Positions 1-9,487 are shown, numbered from the stretch's first letter. The stretch is DNA of 64,000 nt from Comamonadaceae bacterium (GCA_947454955.1 CANGLW010000002.1:112974-176973); one strand, 5' to 3'. Notes: a model not told the origin generated them from the sequence alone. Made by a program: numbers and translations.

Positions 1-54
1 CGGCACGGCCGACCACAGGCACGCTGACCTGCGCGGGAGGAGTGATGACAAAGC

Positions 55-381
55 TCATTTTTTTTGCAGCAGGTTGAAGTGTTCGACAGCCGGCGGGCCA
101 GCAAAGAAGGGGCCGACGATGGCACGCCAATCGGCGAAAGCGGGCGAACCTCGGAAGTCCACGGTGTGGTTTTCCAGGGTGTCCCAGTAAATCATGAGCA
201 CATAGCGCTCGGGGCTCTCGATGCCTTTGTTGATCTTGTAGCCATGAAAGCCTTTGGCTTTGGCAATGACGGTGCTCAGGCCTTTTTCAACCGCCACATC
301 AAAGGCGTCTTGCTGGCCGGGGTGTATGCGGATATCGACAAGTTCGAGGATCAAAGCAGTCTCCGGTGATTGGATCGTCAA
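55..381 (-). CDS. Antibiotic biosynthesis monooxygenase (ABM)-domain protein
   Basis: 108-aa ORF resembling the ABM fold (DIRIHPGQQDAFDVAV...GFHGYKI...ERYVLMIYWDTLENH). The track start is a TTG codon, so the start is uncertain. Confidence 0.7.
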   Translation of the reverse strand: MTIQSPETALILELVDIRIHPGQQDAFDVAVEKGLSTVIAKAKGFHGYKINKGIESPERYVLMIYWDTLENHTVDFRGSPAFADWRAIVGPFFAGPPAVEHFNLLQKK

Positions 382-407
382 GTCTACATCCGGTTTAAGC
401 TTGCGGC

Positions 408-1181
408 ATGCAGATTCATCCGGATTGGCTCTTGCCCCAGTGGCCCGCGCCTGCGCACATCAAAGCCGTGTTCACCACCCGCGCCGGCGGTGTGTCGCGG
501 CCGCCTTATGACAGCTTGAACTTGGGCGACCATGTGGGTGACGATCTGCACGATGTGTCTGCCAACCGGGCAAGATTGGGCGCAGGCCTTGGCGTGGCCC
601 CGGTCTACTTGCAGCAGGTGCATGGCACCGCGCTGGTGAAGCTCTCGACGTCCGTACTTGCTGCGCAAGACGCAGCTATCTGTGCTGATGCGGTCTTGAC
701 CCAGCAGGCGCATCAGATTTGCACCATCATGGTGGCCGATTGTTTGCCCGTCCTGTTCACCAACCGCACTGGGAGCTGGGTCGCCGCTGCGCACGCAGGC
801 TGGCGAGGCTTGGCAGGTGGGGTGTTAAGTGAAACAGTCCAGCAAATCCGAGAGGTGGATGCTAGCGAAATCATAGCGTGGCTGGGGCCATGCATCGGCC
901 CCACAACCTTTGAGGTGGGGCCAGAAGTTCGAGAGGTTTTTGTCGGAAAGACGCAGCAAGCCGCGCAGCATTTTTTACCGCAACCCTCAGATCAACCCCA
1001 ACAAAAATACCTCGCCGACCTGGCCGGTCTGGCGCGTGATGAATTGCATGGTCTGGGTGTCACCGCCTTTGGCAACGACAGCACCGCGCCCTGGTGCACG
1101 GTGCTCAACCCCTCACGGTTCTTTTCGCACCGGCGCGATCGGGTCAGTGGGCGCATGGCCGCTTGCATCTGGATGGCTTGA
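408..1181 (+). CDS. pgeF: Polyphenol oxidase/laccase-domain protein (YfiH/PgeF family)
   Basis: Family motifs: FTTRAGGVS, QVHG, VADCLPVLF, AAHAGWRGL, CIGPTTFEVGPEV, C-terminal FFSHRRD. Confidence 0.88.
   Translation: MQIHPDWLLPQWPAPAHIKAVFTTRAGGVSRPPYDSLNLGDHVGDDLHDVSANRARLGAGLGVAPVYLQQVHGTALVKLSTSVLAAQDAAICADAVLTQQAHQICTIMVADCLPVLFTNRTGSWVAAAHAGWRGLAGGVLSETVQQIREVDASEIIAWLGPCIGPTTFEVGPEVREVFVGKTQQAAQHFLPQPSDQPQQKYLADLAGLARDELHGLGVTAFGNDSTAPWCTVLNPSRFFSHRRDRVSGRMAACIWMA
861..877. repeat. 17-bp palindromic element GCTAGCGAAATCATAGC
   Basis: Matches GCTA-N9-TAGC. Confidence 0.65.
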
Positions 1182-1415
1182 GGCACTGGCCTGTGCCTGG
1201 GCCGCCCGGTAGGCTTCCAACTCCGCCGCTTCCCGCGCTTTGATGGTTTTGCGTCGGCTCGAGCTGCCCATCAAATACACCACCAAACCCACCGGCAGCA
1301 GGCCATAGAGCACAAAGGTCATGATGCCGCCCAGCACTGTGCCATTGCTGTTGGTGGCCTCGGCGATGGCCATCATCAGGGCCACGTAAATCCACGCCAT
1401 GGGTATCAAATACAT
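1113..1415 (-). CDS. Small membrane protein of unknown function
   Basis: Two hydrophobic segments (MYLIPMAWIYVALMMAIAEA; GGIMTFVLYGLLPVGLVVYLMG). The start is placed at the internal ATG (MYLIPMAW). Confidence 0.6.
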   Translation of the reverse strand: MYLIPMAWIYVALMMAIAEATNSNGTVLGGIMTFVLYGLLPVGLVVYLMGSSSRRKTIKAREAAELEAYRAAQAQASASSHPDASGHAPTDPIAPVRKEP

Positions 1416-1490
1416 GCAAACCTTCTCGTAAGAAAACTGACGTTCTTTTTTGCCATAATGAGCATAAGTAGTTTTTCGTATAAGGACGTC

Positions 1491-3191
1491 ATGACGACCA
1501 GCGCGCAGGAATTCTGGGGCCAACTCAACCAATTTACCCAGCAGTTTCAAAAACTGATGGCCAGTAACCCCGCCACGTCGTCATCGATGCCCCAATTCGG
1601 CATGCCGCAGGGACAGGGCTTGAATTTCGAGCCGTCCAAGCTGCAAAGCCTGCAGCAACAATACCTCAAAGAAGCCACCGACCTGTGGCAACAGGCTTTG
1701 AGCGCGCAAACCCCGGTGGTGGGTGACCGCCGTTTTGCCGGTGAGGCTTGGCGCCACAACCCGGTAGCCAGCTTCGCGGCAGCCACTTATTTGCTCAACA
1801 CCCGCACCTTGATGGAAATGGCTGATGCGGTGCAGGGCGACGAAAAAACCAAATCGCGTTTGCGTTTTGCGGTGGAACAGTGGGCTGCTGCCAGCGCGCC
1901 CAGCAACTTCCTGGCCTTCAATGCGGATGCCCAGCAAAAGGCCTTGGACACCAAAGGTGAGAGCATCGCCAAGGGCCTGCAAAACCTGCTGGAAGACATG
2001 CAAAAAGGCTCGGTTTCGATGACCGACGAGAGCCAGTTTGAAGTGGGCAAAAACGTGGCCACCACCGAAGGCGCGGTGGTGTTTGAGAACGAGTTTTTCC
2101 AGCTCATTGAGTACAAGCCCTTGACCGCCAAGGTCTACGAAAAGCCTTTCCTCCTGGTCCCACCTTGCATCAACAAGTTTTACATCCTCGACCTGCAACC
2201 TGAGAACTCCTTCATTCGCTACGCGGTGGCGCAAGGTCACCGCACTTTTGTGGTGAGTTGGCGTAACCCCGATGCCAGCATGGGCGGCAAGACGTGGGAC
2301 GACTACATCGAGAACGCGGCCATCCAGGCCATCCACACCACCCAAGAGATCACTGGTGCCAAGCAAATCAATGCGCTGGGTTTCTGTGTGGGCGGCACCA
2401 TCCTGGGCACGGCCTTGGCCGTGTTGGCCGCGCGCGGTGAAGACCCGGTGGCCAGTGCCACGTTCCTCACCACCTTGCTGGACTTCACCGACACCGGTGT
2501 GCTCGATGTGTTCATCGACGAGAACTTTGTGAAGTACCGCGAGATGGAGCTCGGCAAGGGCGGCTTGATGAAGGGCCGCGACCTGGCCAGCACCTTCAGT
2601 TTTTTGCGCCCCAACGATTTGGTGTGGAACTATGTGGTGGGCAACTACCTCAAGGGTGAAACCCCGCCACCCTTTGACCTGCTCTACTGGAACGGCGACT
2701 CCACCAACCTGCCGGGTCCGTTTTACGCCTGGTACTTGCGCAACACCTACCTGGAAAACAACCTCATCAAGCCGGGCAAGGTCACGGTCTGTGGCGAGAA
2801 GGTTGATTTCAGCAAGGTCAAGCTGCCGGTGTACATCTATGGTTCGCGCGAAGACCACATCGTGCCCATCGGTGGTGCGTATGCCTCTACCCAGGTGTTC
2901 CCAGGCAAGAAGCGTTTTGTCATGGGCGCCTCGGGCCACATAGCCGGCGTGATCAACCCGGCCAGCAAAAACAAACGCAGCCACTGGCTGCGCAGCGACG
3001 GCAAGCTGCCTGCCACCCGGGCTGACTGGTTATCTGGCGCCAAAGAGTTGCCAGGCAGCTGGTGGACCGATTGGTCAGACTGGCTCAAAGCACAAGCTGG
3101 CAAGCAAATTGCTGCGCCGAAAACCTATGGCAAAGGCAAGTTCAAAGCGATCGAGCCCGCCCCCGGTCGCTATGTCAAACAAAAAGCCTGA
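1491..3191 (+). CDS. phaC: Class I poly(3-hydroxyalkanoate) synthase PhaC
   Basis: Lipase-like box GFCVGG, PPCINKFYILDLQPENS, VSWRNPD, GASGHIAGVINP. AAGGA RBS before ATG 1491; an alternative in-frame ATG lies at 1458. Confidence 0.95.
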   Translation: MTTSAQEFWGQLNQFTQQFQKLMASNPATSSSMPQFGMPQGQGLNFEPSKLQSLQQQYLKEATDLWQQALSAQTPVVGDRRFAGEAWRHNPVASFAAATYLLNTRTLMEMADAVQGDEKTKSRLRFAVEQWAAASAPSNFLAFNADAQQKALDTKGESIAKGLQNLLEDMQKGSVSMTDESQFEVGKNVATTEGAVVFENEFFQLIEYKPLTAKVYEKPFLLVPPCINKFYILDLQPENSFIRYAVAQGHRTFVVSWRNPDASMGGKTWDDYIENAAIQAIHTTQEITGAKQINALGFCVGGTILGTALAVLAARGEDPVASATFLTTLLDFTDTGVLDVFIDENFVKYREMELGKGGLMKGRDLASTFSFLRPNDLVWNYVVGNYLKGETPPPFDLLYWNGDSTNLPGPFYAWYLRNTYLENNLIKPGKVTVCGEKVDFSKVKLPVYIYGSREDHIVPIGGAYASTQVFPGKKRFVMGASGHIAGVINPASKNKRSHWLRSDGKLPATRADWLSGAKELPGSWWTDWSDWLKAQAGKQIAAPKTYGKGKFKAIEPAPGRYVKQKA

Positions 3192-3226
3192 GCCAGGCCA
3201 CTCTCACACTTAACACTGGAGTCATC

Positions 3227-4405
3227 ATGGAAGACATCGTCATCGTTTCGGCAGCGCGTACCGCTGTGGGTAAATTCGGCGGCACACTGGCCAAGACACC
3301 TGCGACCGAATTAGGAGCAGCCGTCATCAAAGGTTTGCTCGAGCGCACCGGCTTGGCGGCTGATCAAGTGGGCGAGGTCATCATGGGCCAGGTGCTGGCC
3401 GCAGGCGTGGGCCAGAACCCGGCCCGTCAGGCTTTGCTCAAAAGCGGCATGGCCAAAGAAACCCCGGCTCTGACCATCAACGCGGTGTGCGGCTCTGGCC
3501 TCAAGGCCGTCATGCTGGCCGCGCAAGCCGTGGCTTATGGCGACAGCGAGATCGTGATTGCCGGTGGCCAAGAAAACATGAGCGCATCGCCCCACGTGTT
3601 GCAGGGCAGCCGTGATGGTCAGCGCATGGGCGACTGGAAGATGATCGACACCATGATCGTGGACGGCTTGTGGGACGTGTACAACCAGTACCACATGGGC
3701 ATCACCGCTGAGAACGTGGCCAAGAAATACGGCATCACCCGCGAGATGCAAGACGCCCTGGCCCTGGCCAGCCAGCAAAAAGCTGCTGCAGCACAAGATG
3801 CGGGCAAGTTTGCCGATGAGATCGTGCCTTTCAGCATCGCGCAGAAAAAGGGCGATCCCATCGTGTTTGCCAACGATGAATTCATCAACAAGAAAACCAA
3901 TGCCGAAGCCCTGGCCGGTCTGCGCCCCGCGTTTGACAAAGCCGGTGGTGTGACCGCAGGCAACGCCTCAGGCATCAACGACGGTGCGGCTGCCGTGATG
4001 GTGATGACCGCCAAGAAAGCCGCGGCCTTGGGCTTAAAGCCTCTGGGTCGTATCGCCAGCTTTGCCTCCAGTGGCTTAGACCCAGCCTTCATGGGCATGG
4101 GCCCCGTGCCTGCCTCGCAAAAAGCACTGGCGCGCGCCGGCTGGAAAGCTGCAGACCTGGACCTGTTGGAAATCAACGAGGCCTTTGCCGCCCAAGCTTG
4201 CGCGGTGAACAATGAGATGGGCTGGGACACCAGCAAGGTCAATGTGAATGGTGGCGCGATTGCCATCGGTCACCCCATTGGTGCATCGGGTTGCCGCATT
4301 TTGGTGACCCTGTTGCATGAGATGCAGCGCCGTGATGCCAAAAAGGGCATTGCCAGCTTGTGCATTGGCGGCGGTATGGGCGTGGCCCTGACCATCGAGC
4401 GTTGA
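3227..4405 (+). CDS. phaA: Acetyl-CoA C-acetyltransferase (beta-ketothiolase)
   Basis: Thiolase motifs: NAVCGSGLKAV, NVNGGAIAIGHPIGASG, C-terminal CIGGGMGVA. Start corrected to MEDIVIVSAART. Confidence 0.95.
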   Translation: MEDIVIVSAARTAVGKFGGTLAKTPATELGAAVIKGLLERTGLAADQVGEVIMGQVLAAGVGQNPARQALLKSGMAKETPALTINAVCGSGLKAVMLAAQAVAYGDSEIVIAGGQENMSASPHVLQGSRDGQRMGDWKMIDTMIVDGLWDVYNQYHMGITAENVAKKYGITREMQDALALASQQKAAAAQDAGKFADEIVPFSIAQKKGDPIVFANDEFINKKTNAEALAGLRPAFDKAGGVTAGNASGINDGAAAVMVMTAKKAAALGLKPLGRIASFASSGLDPAFMGMGPVPASQKALARAGWKAADLDLLEINEAFAAQACAVNNEMGWDTSKVNVNGGAIAIGHPIGASGCRILVTLLHEMQRRDAKKGIASLCIGGGMGVALTIER

Positions 4406-4434
4406 AGAATATTTAATTAACCAAGGAGATGACA

Positions 4435-5172
4435 ATGACTCAAAAAGTAGCGTACGTGACGGGTGGTATGGGTGGCATCGGAACCGCTATTTGCCAGCGT
4501 TTGCACAAAGAAGGTTTCAAGGTGATTGCCGGTTGCGGCCCCACCCGCGATTTCCAGAAGTGGCTCGACGAGCAAAAGGCACTGGGCTACACCTTCTACG
4601 CCTCGGTGGGCAATGTGGGCGACTGGGATTCCACCGTCGCAGCTTTCGCCAAAACCAAAGCGGAGCATGGCACGATCGACGTGCTGGTGAACAACGCCGG
4701 TATCACCCGTGACCGTATGTTCATCAAAATGACCCGTGAAGACTGGGATGCCGTGATTGAAACCAACCTGAACTCCATGTTCAACGTGACCAAACAGGTG
4801 GTTGGTGACATGGTGGAAAAAGGCTGGGGCCGCATCGTCAACATCTCGTCGGTCAACGGCGAAAAAGGTCAGGCTGGCCAGACCAACTACTCGGCGGCTA
4901 AAGCCGGTATGCACGGCTTCTCGATGGCCTTGGCCCAAGAGCTGGCCACCAAGGGCGTGACGGTCAACACCGTGAGCCCGGGCTACATCGGCACCGACAT
5001 GGTCAAGGCCATCCGCGAGGATGTGCTGGCCAAGATCGTGGCCACCGTGCCCGTGAAGCGCTTGGGCGAGCCCAGCGAGATCGCTTCCATCATCGCTTGG
5101 CTGGCGTCTGAAGAAGGTGGTTACGCCACCGGTGCAGACTTCTCGGTCAACGGTGGTTTGCACATGGGTTGA
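4435..5172 (+). CDS. phaB: Acetoacetyl-CoA reductase
   Basis: SDR fold (TGGMGGIG, NNAG, YSAAKAG). Directly downstream of phaA with AAGGAG RBS. Confidence 0.95.
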   Translation: MTQKVAYVTGGMGGIGTAICQRLHKEGFKVIAGCGPTRDFQKWLDEQKALGYTFYASVGNVGDWDSTVAAFAKTKAEHGTIDVLVNNAGITRDRMFIKMTREDWDAVIETNLNSMFNVTKQVVGDMVEKGWGRIVNISSVNGEKGQAGQTNYSAAKAGMHGFSMALAQELATKGVTVNTVSPGYIGTDMVKAIREDVLAKIVATVPVKRLGEPSEIASIIAWLASEEGGYATGADFSVNGGLHMG

Positions 5173-5193
5173 TCAAACCCTGTGTGTTGTTGA

Positions 5194-5219
5194 GGGCCTC
5201 TTCGGAGGCCCTTTTCTTT
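5194..5219 (+). terminator. Intrinsic terminator after phaB
   Basis: gggcctc-ttcg-gaggccc stem with UUCG tetraloop followed by ttttcttt. Confidence 0.9.
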
Positions 5220-5309
5220 GGGGCTCTCAAGCTGCGACGCCTCACACCAAGAACACCTTGATTTGAGCCAAGTCAATTCTGCGCAGCGCAGAGTTTGGTG
5301 TACTGGGGC

Positions 5310-6245
5310 ATGCCTGAGGTCATCACGCTCACCCTCAACCCGTGTGTGGATGTGAGCACCGCCACGGCGCAGGTGCAGCCCACCCACAAGCTGCGTTGCA
5401 GCGAGCCGGTGCGCACACCCGGTGGCGGCGGGGTGAACGTGGCGCGCTACCTCACGCGCCTGGGGCATGACGCGCTGGCGGTGCATACCGCGGGTGGGCC
5501 AAGCGGGGCCTTGCTGCAGCAACTGCTTCGGGCTGAAGGTGTGTCGCAACTGACGCTGCCCATCGCGCAGGAAACCCGGCAAAGCTGGCATGTGCAAGAG
5601 CACAGCAGCGGTCAAGAGTTTCGCTTTGTCATGCCAGGGCCGCCACTCAGTGCCCAAGCTTGGACGGATGCCACGGTGGCTTGGCGCGACCAATTGGACA
5701 GCTGTCCCCGGGTGGTGGTGCTCAGCGGCAGTCTGCCACCTGGTGCGCCACCCGATGCTTATGCCCAGCTTTTAAGTGACAGCCATGAAGTCTTCACCGT
5801 GGTGGATGCCAGCGGCTTGGCGCTGCACCATGCCTTGGCCGTGGGGGTGGGTTTGGTCAAACCCAGTTTGAACGAGCTGCGGGCCTATACCGGCCTGGGC
5901 TTGCATGAACGCGCCGAGCAAATTGCCGCCATCCAAAGCTTGGTGGCACAACAGCGCGCGCAGGTGGTGGTGTTGTCGCTGGGCGAAGAGGGCGCTTTGC
6001 TGGCCGCGCCTGACACCTTGTTGCAGGTCAATGCGCCAGCTGACCAGGTGATGAGCGCGGTGGGCGCTGGCGACAGCATGGTCGCCGGCTTGGTGAGTGG
6101 TTTTTTGCAGGGCATGAGCTGGTCTGATGCCTTGGCTTGGGCCAGTGCGGTGTCCGCAGCTACGGTGAGCCATGCGCCTGGTAATGCCTGGACAAAAAAA
6201 GACCCGCTGGCCTTTCGGTCGCGGGTCTTGCTACAAACTTTGTAG
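5310..6245 (+). CDS. 1-phosphofructokinase/PfkB-family sugar kinase
   Basis: MPEVITLTLNPCVDVST, GGGGVNVARYL, SGSLPPGAPPD, C-terminal VGAGDSMVAG. Confidence 0.88.
   Translation: MPEVITLTLNPCVDVSTATAQVQPTHKLRCSEPVRTPGGGGVNVARYLTRLGHDALAVHTAGGPSGALLQQLLRAEGVSQLTLPIAQETRQSWHVQEHSSGQEFRFVMPGPPLSAQAWTDATVAWRDQLDSCPRVVVLSGSLPPGAPPDAYAQLLSDSHEVFTVVDASGLALHHALAVGVGLVKPSLNELRAYTGLGLHERAEQIAAIQSLVAQQRAQVVVLSLGEEGALLAAPDTLLQVNAPADQVMSAVGAGDSMVAGLVSGFLQGMSWSDALAWASAVSAATVSHAPGNAWTKKDPLAFRSRVLLQTL
6194..6227 (-). terminator. Intrinsic terminator for the minus-strand frc-like gene, inside the 3' end of the PfkB-family CDS
   Basis: On the minus strand gacccgc...gcgggtc is followed by TTTTTTT (plus-strand aaaaaaa 6194-6200). 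Confidence 0.8.
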
Positions 6246-6246
6246 C
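6230..6246. repeat. 17-bp palindromic element GCTACAAACTTTGTAGC
   Basis: Perfect 8-bp arms around one central base. Confidence 0.8.
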
Positions 6247-6288
6247 TGTATTTGTAGCTGTATTTGTAGCTGTATTTGTAGCTGTAGG
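6241..6288. repeat. 12-bp tandem repeat (TGTAGCTGTATT)x~3.8
   Basis: Three exact copies at 6241-6276, then TGTAGCTGTAGG. Confidence 0.97.
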
Positions 6289-6291
6289 GGC

Positions 6292-7539
6292 TTAGATGAC
6301 CTTGCTGGCGCGCAGATCTTCAATTTGCTCGGTGGTGTAACCCAACTGTTGCAACACCTCCACCGTGTGTTCACCCAGTAGGGGCGAGCGGGTGACTTCG
6401 GTGATGCTGTCCGAGAGTTTGATGGGGTTGCCAACCGTGAGGTACTTGCCACGGGTGGGGTGGTCCACTTCCACCACGGTGCCTGTTTCACGCAGCGACT
6501 GGTCTTCGGCGATTTCTTTCATCGACAAAATCGGGCCGCAAGGAATGTCGTACTGGTTGAGGATGTCCATGGCCTCGAACTTGGTCTTGGTCTTGGTCCA
6601 CTCTTCAATGCGCGCGAAGATCGACTTGAGGTGGGGCAAACGCGCAGCCGGTGTGGCGTAATGCGGGTCGGTGATCCAGCTCTCTTCGTCGATGATTTTG
6701 CAAATGGCTGGCCACACGGCGGCCTGGGTGATGAAGTAAATGTAGGCGTTGGGGTCTTTCTGCCAGCCTTTGCACTTCAAGATCCAGCCAGGTTGGCCGC
6801 CGCCTGAGGCGTTGCCCGCGCGGGGCACCGACTCGCCAAACTCCATGTCGGGGTACTGGGGGTACTCGGTGAGTTCACCCACGCGCTCCAGGCGCTGTTG
6901 GTCACGCAGTTTCACGCGGCACAGGTTGAGCACCGCGTCTTGCATGGCGGCCAGCACCTTTTGGCCACGGCCGGTTTTTTCGCGCTGGAACAGGGCGGTC
7001 ACAATGCCCAGGGCCAGGTGCAAGCCCGTGCCCGAGTCACCAATTTGCGCGCCGGTCACCACCGGTGGGCCGTCGTCAAAACCGGTGGTTGATGCAGCAC
7101 CTCCTGCGCACTGCGCCACGTTCTCGTACACCTTGCAGTCCACATAAGGGCCAGGGCCAAAGCCTTTGACCGAGGCCAGGATCATGCGGGGGTTGATCTC
7201 TTGGATTTTTTCCCAGGAAAAGCCCATGCGGTCCAGGGCGCCTGGCGCGAAGTTTTCCACCATCACATCGCACTCTTGGATGAGCTTGACCAGCACCGCT
7301 TTGCCCTTGGGGTCTTTGGTGTTGATGGTCACCGAGCGCTTGTTGTGGTTGAGCATGGTGAAGTACAAGCTGTCCACACCGGGAATGTCACGCAGCTGGC
7401 CGCGTGTGGCGTCGCCTTCGCCGGCTTTTTCCACCTTGATCACATCCGCGCCAAACCAGGCCAGCAACTGGGTGCAGGTCGGTCCGGACTGGACGTGGGT
7501 GAAGTCCAAAATCTTCACGCCATCGAGGGCTTTGCTCAT
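6292..7539 (-). CDS. frc: Formyl-CoA:oxalate CoA-transferase-like (CaiB/BaiF family), copy 1
   Basis: [29 protein letters not shown]; catalytic-type Asp in [24 protein letters not shown] loop. Start corrected to MSKALDG. Confidence 0.88.
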   Translation of the reverse strand: MSKALDGVKILDFTHVQSGPTCTQLLAWFGADVIKVEKAGEGDATRGQLRDIPGVDSLYFTMLNHNKRSVTINTKDPKGKAVLVKLIQECDVMVENFAPGALDRMGFSWEKIQEINPRMILASVKGFGPGPYVDCKVYENVAQCAGGAASTTGFDDGPPVVTGAQIGDSGTGLHLALGIVTALFQREKTGRGQKVLAAMQDAVLNLCRVKLRDQQRLERVGELTEYPQYPDMEFGESVPRAGNASGGGQPGWILKCKGWQKDPNAYIYFITQAAVWPAICKIIDEESWITDPHYATPAARLPHLKSIFARIEEWTKTKTKFEAMDILNQYDIPCGPILSMKEIAEDQSLRETGTVVEVDHPTRGKYLTVGNPIKLSDSITEVTRSPLLGEHTVEVLQQLGYTTEQIEDLRASKVI

Positions 7540-7683
7540 GTGAATACTCCTGAAGTTTAAAAAACCGGGGCAGTCGCCAAGGCGACGCAATGCCAAGCAT
7601 TGTAGATAGCTTGGCTGACAGCCGGGATGGATTCTTAGATTCAGGCCCCCAAACGGGGCAGGCAGGGGCTTGCAGCGGGGTTT

Positions 7684-8130
7684 TTAGCTGGGCGAACCGT
7701 TGTTTTTCACAGCGGCTTCCAACTCGGCCATGCGTTTTTTCAGCGCACGGTCTTCGGCAAATCTTGCCGTCTCGTTGCGGATGACCGCAGCCACCCCGGT
7801 CACCTCGCCAGCTGGGTCCTTGAGCATGGCCACGGTGAAGGCGATCGACATGTTCTCGCCGGCCTTGTTGACGGCTGGCACGCGCAGCACATCGTTGCCG
7901 TAACGGGTGGTGCCGGTTTCCATGGAATGGGCGTAGCCATCGTGGTGGCGGGAGCGCAGCCGCTCGGGGGTGATGAGGTTGAGGGTCTGGCCCAGGGCTT
8001 CGTCCTCGGTGTAGCCAAACATGCGCTGCGCGCCCGGGTTCCACAGGGTGATCAGGCCGGCGCGGTCACACACGATCACCGCATCGCCAATGGCGGCCAC
8101 CAGGTCTTGGGTATCAATTTGGGTTTTCAT
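7684..8130 (-). CDS. Stand-alone PAS-domain protein
   Basis: DAVIVCDRAGLITLWNPGAQRMFGYTEDEALGQ is a PAS motif; there is no attached effector domain. Start corrected to MKTQIDTQ. Confidence 0.85.
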   Translation of the reverse strand: MKTQIDTQDLVAAIGDAVIVCDRAGLITLWNPGAQRMFGYTEDEALGQTLNLITPERLRSRHHDGYAHSMETGTTRYGNDVLRVPAVNKAGENMSIAFTVAMLKDPAGEVTGVAAVIRNETARFAEDRALKKRMAELEAAVKNNGSPS

Positions 8131-8140
8131 GGTGCTCCTT

Positions 8141-8157
8141 GCTATCTTAACGATAGC
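8141..8157. repeat. 17-bp palindromic element GCTATCTTAACGATAGC
   Basis: Matches GCTA-N9-TAGC; upstream of the PAS gene. Confidence 0.75.
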
Positions 8158-8163
8158 ACCCAA

Positions 8164-8191
8164 GAAAAACGGCGCCTGGTGTGGCGCCGTT
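8164..8191 (-). terminator. Intrinsic terminator after frc copy 2
   Basis: Minus strand AACGGCGCC-acacca-GGCGCCGTT followed by a T run (plus-strand aaaaa 8165-8169). Confidence 0.85.
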
Positions 8192-8215
8192 GTTTCATAT
8201 CAAAACAAGCGTTGT

Positions 8216-9487
8216 TTAGACGGCCTTGGAAGCGTGCATGGCAGCAATTTGCTCCTTGCTGTAGCCCAACTCGGCCAAGACCTCGTCGGTGTGCTGGCCC
8301 AGCAGTGGCGAGGCAGTGACTTCAGGCTTGAGGTCCGAGAACTTGATGGGGCTGCCGATGGTGAAGTAGCTGCCGCGCACAGGGTGGGGCACTTCCACAA
8401 TCGAGCCGCTCTTGCGCAGGGACTCGTCACGCAACAGTTCTTTCATGGACAAGACCGGCGCGCAAGGGATGTCGAACTTGCGGAAGATGTCCACGGCTTC
8501 GAACTTGGTCTTGTCTTTGATGAAGTCCTCGATGGTGGCGAAGATGTCCATGATGTGTGGCTGACGGCCTTTAGGCGTGTTGTAAGCCGGGTCGTTTTTC
8601 CACTCGGGTTTGCCCAAGGCGTCGCAAATTGGCTCCCAGGCGTGGCCTTGCACGGTGAAATAAATGTAGGCGTTGGGGTCGGTCTCCCAGCCCTTGCATT
8701 TCAGAATCCAGCCGGGCTGACCGCCACCGCCGGCATTACCGCCACGGGGGGTGACCTTGTCGGCGAAGGCTTCCATTTCATGCGGGTACTGGGGGTACTC
8801 TTCCAGGTAGCCGATGCGCTCCAGGCGCTGTTGGTCGCGCATTTTCACGCGGCACAGGTTGAGCACCGCGTCTTGCATGGATACAGCGACTTTCTGGCCC
8901 TTGCCGGTTTGCTGGCGGCCGATGATGGCCGTCAAAATGCCAATGGCCAGGTGCATGCCGGTGTTGGAGTCGCCCAAGGCTGCGGCAGAGATGGTGGGCT
9001 CGGAATGCTCGCCTTTCCACCAGCCGGTGGTGGAAGCCGAGCCACCAGCGCACTGCGCGACGTTTTCGTAGACCTTGAGGTCCTCGTAGTGGTGACCTTC
9101 GCTGAAGCCCTTGACCGAGGCCAGGATCATGCCAGGGTTGAGCTTTTGGATGTATTCCCAGGTGAAGCCCATGCGGTCCAGCGCGCCGGGGCCGAAGTTC
9201 TCGACCATCACGTCAGACTCTTTGATGAGCTTTTCCAACACGGCTTTGCCCTCGGGGTTCTTGGTGTCCAGGGTCAGCGAGCGCTTGTTGCTGTTGAGCA
9301 TGGTGAAGTACAGCGCGTCAGCTTCGGGGATGTCGCGCAGCTGGCTGCGGGTCACATCGCCAGCGCCGGGACGCTCGACCTTGATCACATCCGCGCCGAA
9401 CCAGGCCAGCAGCTGGGTACAGGCGGGGCCGGCTTGCACGTGGGTGAAGTCGATGATTTTGATGCCACTCAGGGGTTTGTTGCTCAT
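8216..9487 (-). CDS. frc: Formyl-CoA:oxalate CoA-transferase, copy 2
   Basis: [57 protein letters not shown] loop. Next to oxc. Confidence 0.92.
   Translation of the reverse strand: MSNKPLSGIKIIDFTHVQAGPACTQLLAWFGADVIKVERPGAGDVTRSQLRDIPEADALYFTMLNSNKRSLTLDTKNPEGKAVLEKLIKESDVMVENFGPGALDRMGFTWEYIQKLNPGMILASVKGFSEGHHYEDLKVYENVAQCAGGSASTTGWWKGEHSEPTISAAALGDSNTGMHLAIGILTAIIGRQQTGKGQKVAVSMQDAVLNLCRVKMRDQQRLERIGYLEEYPQYPHEMEAFADKVTPRGGNAGGGGQPGWILKCKGWETDPNAYIYFTVQGHAWEPICDALGKPEWKNDPAYNTPKGRQPHIMDIFATIEDFIKDKTKFEAVDIFRKFDIPCAPVLSMKELLRDESLRKSGSIVEVPHPVRGSYFTIGSPIKFSDLKPEVTASPLLGQHTDEVLAELGYSKEQIAAMHASKAV

Noticed and set aside
666-700. Imperfect caagac...gtcttg hairpin in the pgeF-like gene
   Set aside because: Mismatched stem within conserved coding sequence; likely chance.
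1581-2984. 467-aa minus-strand ORF opposite phaC
   Set aside because: Shadow ORF of a GC-rich gene: no recognisable family and fully antisense to well-supported phaC.
6241-6288. Possible CRISPR-like array
   Set aside because: 12-bp perfect tandem units with no spacers and no cas genes; simple tandem repeat.
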